Assembly: GCA_947452905.1 (NCBI GenBank)
Contig: CANGEP010000004.1
Location: forward strand, 62,001-126,000
DNA from: Bacteroidota bacterium
GTDB taxonomy: Bacteria; Bacteroidota; Bacteroidia; Chitinophagales; Chitinophagaceae
Direction: 5' to 3'
Length of the DNA: 64,000 nucleotides
Positions 25,965 through 33,202 of the stretch are shown piece after piece. Each line of letters opens with the position of its first letter. Position 1 is the first letter of the stretch. Under the pieces are notes generated by a model. The model saw only the letters and a program-made list of their open reading frames with translations. It searched no databases and was not told where the DNA came from. The translations under genes and the position numbers were made by a program.

Positions 25965-25997
25965 CAAATTTACAGAATTTTCTTATTTCCCACCAAA
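25965..25997 (-). promoter_or_regulatory. trp operon promoter (TTTG - 21 bp - TAAATTTG)
   Basis: The minus strand carries a -33 TTTG at 25997-25994 and a -7 TAAATTTG at 25972-25965, separated by 21 bp. This is a complete match to the Bacteroidota consensus TTTG-N19-21-TAnnTTTG. It starts 36 nt after the hisB stop, with no terminator hairpin in between. Confidence 0.85.
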
Positions 25998-26032
25998 AAA
26001 ACCTCGAAATCCATTCCAAATAAGGACAATTG

Positions 26033-27163
26033 TTATAATACTCCCTTGGTACTGGGTAAAGCATCGCTATCTGGGTTACGACGCACCGCCATTTTAATAG
26101 CCTTGGCAAAGGCTTTAAATATGGCTTCAATTTTATGGTGTTCATTATCTCCCTTGCAGCTAATATTTACATTGGCTTTGGCAGCATCACTAAAGGACTT
26201 AAAAAAATGGAAGAACATTTCGGTAGGCATTTCCCCAATTTTTTCTCTGGTAAAACTAGCCTCCCAAACAATCCAATTGCGCCCTCCAAAATCAATCAAC
26301 ACTTTCGCTTCGGCTTCGTCCATAGGTAAAGCATACCCATATCTCTCCATGCCCCTTTTGTCGACAAGCCCTTGCGCAAAAGCTTCTCCAAGCGCAATCC
26401 CTACATCTTCGATGGTATGGTGTTCGTCGATATGTAAATCCCCTTCGCAGGTAATAGCTAAATCCAAGCCGCCGTGTCTTGCAATTTGTTCTAACATATG
26501 ATCAAAAAAACCAAGTCCTGTGTGAATGGCAGCGTCCCCTTTTCCATCTAAATTTAGGTCGATGCTAATTTTTGTTTCTTTGGTATTACGAACATGTTTT
26601 ACTTTTCTAAGACCTAATTTTAAAAAACTATAAATGGCTTCCCAACTAGTTGCTTCAAATGCAATGCTTGCCCTTAAGTCTTTTTCTTGCTCTTGTGTAA
26701 GTGCATGTAAGGGTGATTTTAAATAGATTGCTTTGCAACCCAAATTTTTAGCAAGTGCAAAATCGCTCCAGCGATCCCCAATCACAAATGAGTTGGCAAG
26801 ATCGTATTGAGTAGCATCCATAAATTCGGTAAGCATAGCTGTACCTGGCTTACGGGTTGGTTTATTTTCCTTAGCAAAACTAGTATCTATACAAATTTTG
26901 TCAAACACAAAACCCTCTCCAGCTAAAGTTCTTATCATTAATTGTTGAAAAGGCTCAAATTGAGAGGAAGGATAAGCTTCCGTACCTAAACCATCTTGAT
27001 TGGTTACAAGAACCTTATGAAAACCAAAATCAGCGGCTATTTTGCTTAAATAAGAAATGGCTCCTGGAATAAACTTTGTTTTCTCTATACTATCAATCTG
27101 AAAATCACTTGCAGGTTCTTCTAAAATAACGCCATCCCTGTCAATAAATAAAATCGGCTTCAT
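26033..27163 (-). CDS. hisB: Bifunctional histidinol-phosphatase / imidazoleglycerol-phosphate dehydratase HisB
   Basis: A 376-residue fusion for histidine steps 6 and 8. The N-terminal HAD phosphatase begins MKPILFIDRDGVILEEP (catalytic DRDG) and includes VTNQDGLGTEAYP and the IGDRWSDFALAKNLG metal site; the zinc-loop region has a single Cys (FDKICIDTSF), fewer than the E. coli enzyme. The C-terminal dehydratase has GLGFFDHMLEQIARHGG, DEHHTIEDVGIALGEA and GDNEHHKIEAIFKAFAKA manganese-binding motifs. It follows the cytochrome c gene by 6 bases. Confidence 0.95.
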   Translation of the reverse strand: MKPILFIDRDGVILEEPASDFQIDSIEKTKFIPGAISYLSKIAADFGFHKVLVTNQDGLGTEAYPSSQFEPFQQLMIRTLAGEGFVFDKICIDTSFAKENKPTRKPGTAMLTEFMDATQYDLANSFVIGDRWSDFALAKNLGCKAIYLKSPLHALTQEQEKDLRASIAFEATSWEAIYSFLKLGLRKVKHVRNTKETKISIDLNLDGKGDAAIHTGLGFFDHMLEQIARHGGLDLAITCEGDLHIDEHHTIEDVGIALGEAFAQGLVDKRGMERYGYALPMDEAEAKVLIDFGGRNWIVWEASFTREKIGEMPTEMFFHFFKSFSDAAKANVNISCKGDNEHHKIEAIFKAFAKAIKMAVRRNPDSDALPSTKGVL

Positions 27164-27169
27164 ACTTGT

Positions 27170-27574
27170 TTATTTTTTTCTACTTACTTGCATCACTTGA
27201 GCAGCTGTTATTTTACTGGATTTATTGGACCAACTATTTCTGATATAGGATAAAACATCGGCAATATCGGCTGGCTTTAAATCTGGATTGGGTGTCATCG
27301 CATTACTATACATTTCACCATCAAGCGCTACTCTTTCATTATATCCCTCTTTGATAATTTTAACCAACCTTGCTATATTGTTACCCACAACATTGGTGGA
27401 TCCATCTAAAGGTGCATTCATATGAGGCACTCCCCCACCATCTGCTTGATGACAAACCAAACATCTTGTTTCGTAAATCTTTTTACCATTCATTAAATTT
27501 TGCGCTTGTGCTTTTGTGAAAGCGCTCAAGCAAAAAATAATAATGCTAATACGTACATATAATTTCTTACTCAT
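27170..27574 (-). CDS. Exported c-type cytochrome, partner of the adjacent PQQ sugar dehydrogenase
   Basis: A 134-residue protein with a signal peptide (ISIIIFCLSAFTKAQA) and one haem-binding motif CLVCH in TRCLVCHQADGGGVPHM. The likely distal methionine lies in GEMYSNAMTPNPDL, and the C-terminal helix is DIADVLSYIRNSW. Its ATG overlaps the stop of the dehydrogenase gene by one base (TAATG), so the two are made together, and it would accept electrons from the PQQ enzyme in the periplasm. It has no evident link to histidine synthesis although it lies between hisC and hisB. Confidence 0.88.
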   Translation of the reverse strand: MSKKLYVRISIIIFCLSAFTKAQAQNLMNGKKIYETRCLVCHQADGGGVPHMNAPLDGSTNVVGNNIARLVKIIKEGYNERVALDGEMYSNAMTPNPDLKPADIADVLSYIRNSWSNKSSKITAAQVMQVSRKK

Positions 27575-28830
27575 TATTTTGAATAGGTTATTTTAAAAAT
27601 AGCTCCTTTATTATCATCACTTACATACAAAGATCCATCTGGTCCTTGCGCTAATCCACATGGACGTGCTTTAGCTTTTCTAGGATTCATAATTTTTTCA
27701 TCGGCCGCTAAACCCGAAAAACCATTAGCAAAAACCTCCCAATTACCCACTGGCTTACCATTTTTAAAAGGTACAAATGCCACATAATAGCCTTCCTGTG
27801 GTAAAGGTGCGCGGTTCCAAGAACCATGAAATGCAATAAATGCACCATTCTTATATTTTTCAGGAAATTGATTACCTGTGTAAAATAACAAAGCATTTGG
27901 TGCCATATGCGCAGGGAAAAACATGGATGGATCAATTGCATTTTGCCCACCTTCTATTTTACCATCCCCCCCATATTCTGGAGATAATATTTTTTTCTTT
28001 TGATAAGGATCGTAATACATATAAGGCCAGCCCGCATTATCCCCTTCTTTTAATTCATACATGGTTTCAGCAGGTAATTCGGCGCTTTGTTCATTGCTAT
28101 AATATTCAGGATAAAAACTATTCAGTTGATCACGACCATGTTGCATAACAAACAAAGAATTATTTTGTGTATTCCAATCTAATCCCACCACATTTCTTAA
28201 ACCTGTAGCATAACGCTTACCATCACCATAGGTTTGATTTTCTTTGCTACCATCAAATTTCCAAATACCTCCAGCAGAATCTAAGATAGGACAAGGGGTC
28301 ATGCCCTTTGACCCTTTTTGGCGATCCTTTTCTTGGCATGCATTTGAGTAAGCACCAATATTTACATAAATATTTTTATTGCCATCTAAAGTGATAGATT
28401 TTGACGCATGTTGATTTTTAGCAATCAATCCTTTTACAATTGTTTTTGGACTTAATGGATTCACCACTTCATCCTTCGCATCCAAGGTATATAAATACAC
28501 ATCGTTATCGCTAGTGGCGTATAAACTTTGACCAGTTACATAAATACCTGTACCCCCATAATTACCCCAGCCTGTAATTTTATCAGCGACCCCATCATTA
28601 TTACTATCTTGTAATCGGATAATGCTTTTGCCCTCTTTATTTGGAGACATCAATTTGGCAAATAATACCCCATTTTTGGTAATGGCAATATGTCGAGCCG
28701 ATCCAATACTATCCGCAAATTTGGTAGCTTTAAATCCTGTTGGTAAACTTAGCCCAGCGTTATTTTGAGCCGAAACGTTTACACATACCAAAAGGAAGGT
28801 AAAACATAAAGCAATAAAGTTATTTTTCAT
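27574..28830 (-). CDS. Exported PQQ-dependent sugar (sorbosone/glucose-type) dehydrogenase
   Basis: A 418-residue secreted beta-propeller. A signal peptide (MKNNFIALCFTFLLVCVNV, cleaved near SAQ) precedes the propeller with IRLQDSNNDGVADKITGW (Ca-binding-like NNDGVAD), RYATGLRNVVGLDWN, KEGDNAGWPYMYYDP and FIAFHGSWNRAPLPQEGY, all typical of sorbosone/soluble aldose dehydrogenase proteins. It would oxidise a sugar or polyol in the periplasm with electrons to the following cytochrome. The true substrate is not known. It sits between hisC and hisB with 41 bases to hisC and no strong promoter; TATATTTA in that gap is only a partial match. Confidence 0.87.
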   Translation of the reverse strand: MKNNFIALCFTFLLVCVNVSAQNNAGLSLPTGFKATKFADSIGSARHIAITKNGVLFAKLMSPNKEGKSIIRLQDSNNDGVADKITGWGNYGGTGIYVTGQSLYATSDNDVYLYTLDAKDEVVNPLSPKTIVKGLIAKNQHASKSITLDGNKNIYVNIGAYSNACQEKDRQKGSKGMTPCPILDSAGGIWKFDGSKENQTYGDGKRYATGLRNVVGLDWNTQNNSLFVMQHGRDQLNSFYPEYYSNEQSAELPAETMYELKEGDNAGWPYMYYDPYQKKKILSPEYGGDGKIEGGQNAIDPSMFFPAHMAPNALLFYTGNQFPEKYKNGAFIAFHGSWNRAPLPQEGYYVAFVPFKNGKPVGNWEVFANGFSGLAADEKIMNPRKAKARPCGLAQGPDGSLYVSDDNKGAIFKITYSK

Positions 28831-28871
28831 CCATTTTTAATTTTAAAGTGAATAGTAAATATAATAACATT

Positions 28872-29936
28872 TTAAGAGAAATTTTGTTCAATCCATGCTG
28901 CCATAGCATCCACCAATAATGTATTTTCTTTTTCGTTACCCACTGTTATACGAAGTGTATCCTCGCAATTAGGAAGCGTGGATCGGTTTCTTACAATTAT
29001 CCCTTTACTAGATAAATACGCATACAATTTTGTAGCATGAGGAATTTTAACCAATAAAAAGTTAGTGTCTGATGGATATACTTTTATAACATGAGGCATG
29101 CTTTCAATTACCTCGGCCAAGGCAATTCGCATTTCTACTAAATGTTGTATCATATCATTCACCTGACCCACTTCGTCTAAAGCTTTTAAAGCTAATTCTT
29201 GGGCTGGTAAATTAATATTATAAGGTGCTTTTACTTTATTTAGATAACCCACAATAGTTTCGTTTGCAAAACACATACCCAAACGTATACCTGCTAATCC
29301 CCAAGCTTTACTCAAAGTTTGCAAAACCACTAAATTGGGGTAATCAATTAATGATTGTGCAAATGATTTTTGTTTGGAGAAATTTATATAAGCTTCATCT
29401 ACTACTACTATACCATTAAAATGATTTAAAATAGTTTCGATATCAATTCGATCAATATTATTGCCAGTTGGATTATTAGGAGAACAAATCCAAATAATTT
29501 TAGTTTGTGCATTTACCAGCTGTTCGATATGCGCCACATTTAATTGAAAATCGGTAAGCAAGGGTGCCGACAAAATAGCTACATCATTAATATTAGCGCT
29601 TACTTCATACATAGGATAGGTGGGTGGACAAATTATGCTATTATCCTTGCCTGGCTCACAAAAAACCCTGAACAATAAATCGATGATCTCATCACTACCA
29701 TTACCTAAAAATATTTGACTTTGGGGTAGCTTTTTGATAAAGGCAATTTTTTCTTTTACCTCTTTTTGATAGGGATCTGGATAGCGATTATACCATTTGG
29801 TTAATGGAGATCCCAAACTGTTTTCATTGGCATCCAATAAAACATCCGCTTGACCCGTAAACTCATCTTTGGCAGAAGAATAAGCTTTTAACTTTTCAAT
29901 ATTAGGTCGTACTAGTTTTTTAATGTCAAAGTCCAT
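28872..29936 (-). CDS. hisC: Histidinol-phosphate aminotransferase
   Basis: A 354-residue fold-type I PLP aminotransferase. It has LDANENSLGSP, IFLGNGSDEIIDLLFRVFCE, ICSPNNPTGN, VVDEAYINFS, the PLP-lysine motif LQTLSKAWGLAGIRLGMC, and the substrate-site IIVRNRSTLPNCEDTLRITV. It converts imidazole-acetol phosphate to histidinol phosphate. It starts 3 bases after hisD. Confidence 0.95.
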   Translation of the reverse strand: MDFDIKKLVRPNIEKLKAYSSAKDEFTGQADVLLDANENSLGSPLTKWYNRYPDPYQKEVKEKIAFIKKLPQSQIFLGNGSDEIIDLLFRVFCEPGKDNSIICPPTYPMYEVSANINDVAILSAPLLTDFQLNVAHIEQLVNAQTKIIWICSPNNPTGNNIDRIDIETILNHFNGIVVVDEAYINFSKQKSFAQSLIDYPNLVVLQTLSKAWGLAGIRLGMCFANETIVGYLNKVKAPYNINLPAQELALKALDEVGQVNDMIQHLVEMRIALAEVIESMPHVIKVYPSDTNFLLVKIPHATKLYAYLSSKGIIVRNRSTLPNCEDTLRITVGNEKENTLLVDAMAAWIEQNFS

Positions 29937-29939
29937 ACC

Positions 29940-31238
29940 TTATTTTTTATCTTGAATACTTTGTAATCGAATACTAACCGCATTTGCATGCGCCATTAAT
30001 CCTTCTGCTGTAGCCATTTCGGTTACGGTTTGTCCAATATTGGTAAGCCCTCTTTCTGTTAACTGCTGAAAGGTAATTTTTTTTACGAAACTATCCATAC
30101 TCACCCCGCTATATGCCCTGGCATACCCATTCGTAGGTAGGGTATGATTGGTGCCACTTGCATAGTCGCCTACCGACTCTGGCGAAAAATTACCTATAAA
30201 TACCGAACCTGCATTGACAACTTTATCGGCCATAATTTCGGCATTGTCTATGGATAATATTAAATGCTCGGGCGCATATTCATTTATAAGATGTAATGCT
30301 TGTTCTTTTGTTGACAATACAATTGCTTTGGAATTTTCTAAGGCTTTTTTTGCCAACTCTTTGCGAGGAAGAATATCTAATTGTTTTTCTAATGCCTCAT
30401 TGACAGCTTCTGCAATTGCTTTGGTAGAAGTAATTAATAAAACTTGGCTATCTGCCCCATGTTCTGCTTGTGATAATAAATCGGCAGCTACAAAATTAGG
30501 GTCAGCGCTTTCATCTGCCCAAACGCAAACTTCACTTGGACCTGCAGGCATATCAATGGCAATTCCTGCTTGTTGAATAAGTTGTTTGGCAGCCGTTACA
30601 TATTGATTGCCGGGTCCAAATATTTTATGCACTTTAGGAATGGTTTCTGTACCATAAGCCATAGCTGCAATGGCTTGCACCCCGCCCACTGTATATATTT
30701 TTTCTATTCCCACCAAATTGGCTGCATAAACAATAGCAGGATGAATCTCCCCCTGATCATTCATGGGTGGTGTACATAATACAATATTTTTACAGCCCGC
30801 TAATTTTGCTGGAATACCCAACATTAATACGGTCGAAAATAAAGGAGCAGTTCCACCTGGAATATAAATACCCACCGATTCAATAGCCACCGATTTTCTC
30901 CAACACCAAACGCCCGACATCGTTTCAACACGCTCCACTTTTTGAACCTGTGTTTGATGAAATTTTTCGATATTTAATTTTGCATTTTGAATCGCTGTTT
31001 TTAAACTTGTTGTTAATGCTTGTTCTGCTTCTTCAACATAAGAGCTTTTTAATACAAGCCCTGTTAAATTAACCTTGTCAAACGCTTGCGTAAAAGATAA
31101 CACTGCCTTATCTCCCTCCAATTTCACTTTATCAATTACAGACTGAACCATAGGCAGTAAATTTTCCGCCTCTATACTTGGTCTGTTAATTATACTTTCC
31201 CATTGATAGTCTTTGGGTTCCTGATAAATACGTATCAT
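29940..31238 (-). CDS. hisD: Histidinol dehydrogenase
   Basis: A 432-residue NAD-dependent zinc enzyme for the last two oxidations. Motifs are ESVGIYIPGGTAPLFSTVLM, CTPP, VGGVQAIAAMAYGTETIP, GPGNQYVTAAKQL, AGPSEVCVWADESADP, the zinc/catalytic DLLSQAEHGADSQ, NEYAPEHLIL and SGTNHTLPTNGYAR. The ATG overlaps the last base of the hisG stop (TAATG), which implies coupled translation. Confidence 0.96.
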   Translation of the reverse strand: MIRIYQEPKDYQWESIINRPSIEAENLLPMVQSVIDKVKLEGDKAVLSFTQAFDKVNLTGLVLKSSYVEEAEQALTTSLKTAIQNAKLNIEKFHQTQVQKVERVETMSGVWCWRKSVAIESVGIYIPGGTAPLFSTVLMLGIPAKLAGCKNIVLCTPPMNDQGEIHPAIVYAANLVGIEKIYTVGGVQAIAAMAYGTETIPKVHKIFGPGNQYVTAAKQLIQQAGIAIDMPAGPSEVCVWADESADPNFVAADLLSQAEHGADSQVLLITSTKAIAEAVNEALEKQLDILPRKELAKKALENSKAIVLSTKEQALHLINEYAPEHLILSIDNAEIMADKVVNAGSVFIGNFSPESVGDYASGTNHTLPTNGYARAYSGVSMDSFVKKITFQQLTERGLTNIGQTVTEMATAEGLMAHANAVSIRLQSIQDKK

Positions 31239-32092
31239 TATAAAATCATTTTTTCAATAGGAATTACTAATATGCCCTCTGCGCCAGCTGCTTTTAATTG
31301 CTCAATCATATCCCAAAAATCGCTCTCTGCAATCACAGTATGCACACTGCTCCAACCTGGCGAGGCTAAAGGCAATACTGTAGGACTTTTCATGCCTGGC
31401 AATAAAGAAATTATTTTTTCTAAATTATGGTTAGGTGCATTTAATAAAACATATTTATTCTTTTTAGCTTTTTTTACCGACTCCATTCTAAAAAGTAAAC
31501 GCTTTAGAACATCTTCTGCATCCGTAGTAAAATTTTTGTGCTTTATAAGTACAGCTTGAGAATTTAAAATAGTGTCCGCTTCTTTTAATCCATTCATAAA
31601 TAAGGTAGAGCCACTACTTACCAAATCACAAACCACATCGGCTAAGCCAATGCCAGGCGCAATTTCAACACTACCACTAATCTCATGAATCTCAGCGGTA
31701 ATTTTATGTTCATCCAAATATTTTTGTACAAGCACCGGATAACTTGTAGCAATTTTTTTTCCTGCCAAAAAAGAGGGCCCGGTAAAAGTTTCCCCTTTTC
31801 GCACGGCAAAGCTCAAACGACATTTACCAAAACCTAATTCATAGGCAACTTCTACTTTTTTGGCTTTTTCATACACCACATTTTCCCCTACAAAACCAAT
31901 ATCTGCCACCCCATCTTCGACATATTGTGGAATGTCATCATCTCTTAAGAAAAAAAGTTCAATCGGGAAATTGGTAGCTTCGGCTTTTAATTTGTTTACC
32001 CCATTGCCTATATCTATACCACATTCCTTTAACAAACGCATGGAGTCGTCGTGTAATCGACCTGATTTTTGAATGGCTAATTTTAAACGCAT
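31238..32092 (-). CDS. hisG: ATP phosphoribosyltransferase, long form HisG
   Basis: A 284-residue enzyme for the committed step of histidine synthesis. The N-terminus has KLAIQKSGRLHDDSMRLL, DDIPQYVEDGVADIGFVGEN and the PRPP loop region DVVCDLVSSGSTLFMNGL. The length includes the C-terminal regulatory ACT-like domain (from about residue 205, KKNKYVLLNAPNHN), so it is the HisG-L form that is feedback-inhibited by histidine and needs no HisZ. It is the first structural gene after the his attenuator; its ATG lies 15 nt past the U-tract region. Confidence 0.95.
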   Translation of the reverse strand: MRLKLAIQKSGRLHDDSMRLLKECGIDIGNGVNKLKAEATNFPIELFFLRDDDIPQYVEDGVADIGFVGENVVYEKAKKVEVAYELGFGKCRLSFAVRKGETFTGPSFLAGKKIATSYPVLVQKYLDEHKITAEIHEISGSVEIAPGIGLADVVCDLVSSGSTLFMNGLKEADTILNSQAVLIKHKNFTTDAEDVLKRLLFRMESVKKAKKNKYVLLNAPNHNLEKIISLLPGMKSPTVLPLASPGWSSVHTVIAESDFWDMIEQLKAAGAEGILVIPIEKMIL

Positions 32093-32106
32093 ATTTGATT
32101 CATTAT

Positions 32107-32140
32107 AAATTAAAAGGGCTTACTGTTGAGTAAGCCCTTT
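32107..32140 (-). terminator. his attenuator: leader terminator hairpin
   Basis: On the minus strand AAAGGGCTTAC pairs with GTAAGCCCTTT (11 bp, 6-base loop), followed by UUUUAAUUU. A competing segment in the leader, GGGUAAGCU at 32181-32173 (over the hisL stop codon), can pair with GGCUUACUC of the first terminator arm over 9 positions including two G-U pairs, giving an antiterminator. Confidence 0.92.
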
Positions 32141-32175
32141 GGTTAAATATATTCATACATACCTACACCCATAGC

Positions 32176-32226
32176 TTACCCCTTGGATAGCAAATGATGA
32201 TGATGGATATGATTGTTTAATTTCAT
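32176..32226 (-). CDS. hisL: his operon leader peptide (MKLNNHIHHHHLLSKG)
   Basis: A 16-codon ORF with five histidine codons, four of them consecutive (codons 8-11, 32205-32194), upstream of the terminator and hisG. Stalling at CAU codons would leave the segment starting 12 nt downstream of the last His codon free to form the antiterminator; translation to UAA (32178-32176) would cover it. The ATG lies four nt after the presumed -7 element, so the message is predicted to be leaderless. Confidence 0.92.
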   Translation of the reverse strand: MKLNNHIHHHHLLSKG

Positions 32227-32230
32227 GCGG

Positions 32231-32261
32231 TAAAATTACAACCCTTTTGTAAATTCCCCAA
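32231..32261 (-). promoter_or_regulatory. his operon promoter (TTG - 20 bp - TAATTTTA)
   Basis: The minus strand has TAATTTTA at 32238-32231, matching TAnnTTTG except for the last base, and TTG at 32261-32259, 20 bp upstream. Position directly before hisL supports it; the -7 mismatch makes it weaker than the trp promoter. Confidence 0.6.
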
Positions 32262-32327
32262 CAAAAAAGGAATAATTTGATTAATTTGGGGTTCTGAATA
32301 GAAATTTTTCAACTAACAATTGTTTTT

Positions 32328-33188
32328 ATGCGTCTTGTCCCTCTTACTGCTTTACTGGCTGTTTTATCACTTTCTTTTTGTGCGCAAAAAGAAGCACCCA
32401 GTCCTGCACCTGTTGTTCCAAGTAACCCAACAACCCCTTCTACTCCCTCTACACCCGCTGCTACTGATACAGTTAAAAAATTAGTATGGTCGGACGAATT
32501 TGATAAAGGAACGCGTCCAGATACGACCAAATGGGGCTATGATATAGGAACTGGATCTAATGGCTGGGGTAATAATGAAGCAGAATATTATACAAGTGAT
32601 TCTACCAATGCTAGAATTGAAAATGGAAATTTGATTATTGAAGCGCGCAAAGAAAATAAAGGAGGGAAATCGTATACCTCTGCAAGATTATTAACACAAG
32701 GGAAAGCCTCTTGGACCTATGGTCGCATTGAGGTGCGTGCTAAACTTCCGAAAGGGGTAGGCACTTGGCCTGCCATTTGGATGTTAGGAGAGAATATTAA
32801 AACAGCAGGATGGCCAGCTTGTGGTGAAATTGATATTATGGAGCATGTAGGCAAAGTACAGGACGAAATCAATTGGTCTACACATTCTAAATTAAATAAC
32901 TGGACCTTAGGAACACAAAGAACCAATAAAGCAATCATTGATGGGGTGTCTACAGCCTTTCACATATATAAAATAGAATGGTCTAAAGATTTCATTCAAT
33001 TTTTTGTGGATGATAAATTGTTTTATACTTCACCTAACGAAGGCAAGGGCTCAGATTATTACCCATTTGTAGCACCACAATTTTTATTACTCAACTTTGC
33101 CATAGGGGGTAATTTTGGAGGAACTACCATTGACGATAGTATTTTCCCTTGCCGTATGGAAGTAGATTATGTAAGAGTATATCAATAA
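32328..33188 (+). CDS. GH16 family beta-glucanase lipoprotein (laminarinase-like)
   Basis: A 286-residue lipoprotein. The signal has lipobox LSFC at residues 15-18, followed by a Pro/Thr/Ser-rich linker to about residue 48. The GH16 jelly-roll begins LVWSDEFDKGTRPDTTKWGY and has the catalytic motif GEIDIMEHVG (nucleophile and acid/base glutamates), WPAIWMLGENI and the closing MEVDYVRVYQ. The sequence is of the beta-1,3- or beta-1,3(4)-glucanase type (laminarin, lichenin); agarase and carrageenase branches look less likely. It is divergent from the his operon and 14 bases before the lactonase gene. Confidence 0.9.
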   Translation: MRLVPLTALLAVLSLSFCAQKEAPSPAPVVPSNPTTPSTPSTPAATDTVKKLVWSDEFDKGTRPDTTKWGYDIGTGSNGWGNNEAEYYTSDSTNARIENGNLIIEARKENKGGKSYTSARLLTQGKASWTYGRIEVRAKLPKGVGTWPAIWMLGENIKTAGWPACGEIDIMEHVGKVQDEINWSTHSKLNNWTLGTQRTNKAIIDGVSTAFHIYKIEWSKDFIQFFVDDKLFYTSPNEGKGSDYYPFVAPQFLLLNFAIGGNFGGTTIDDSIFPCRMEVDYVRVYQ

Positions 33189-33202
33189 AAAAGCCTTTAC
33201 TT

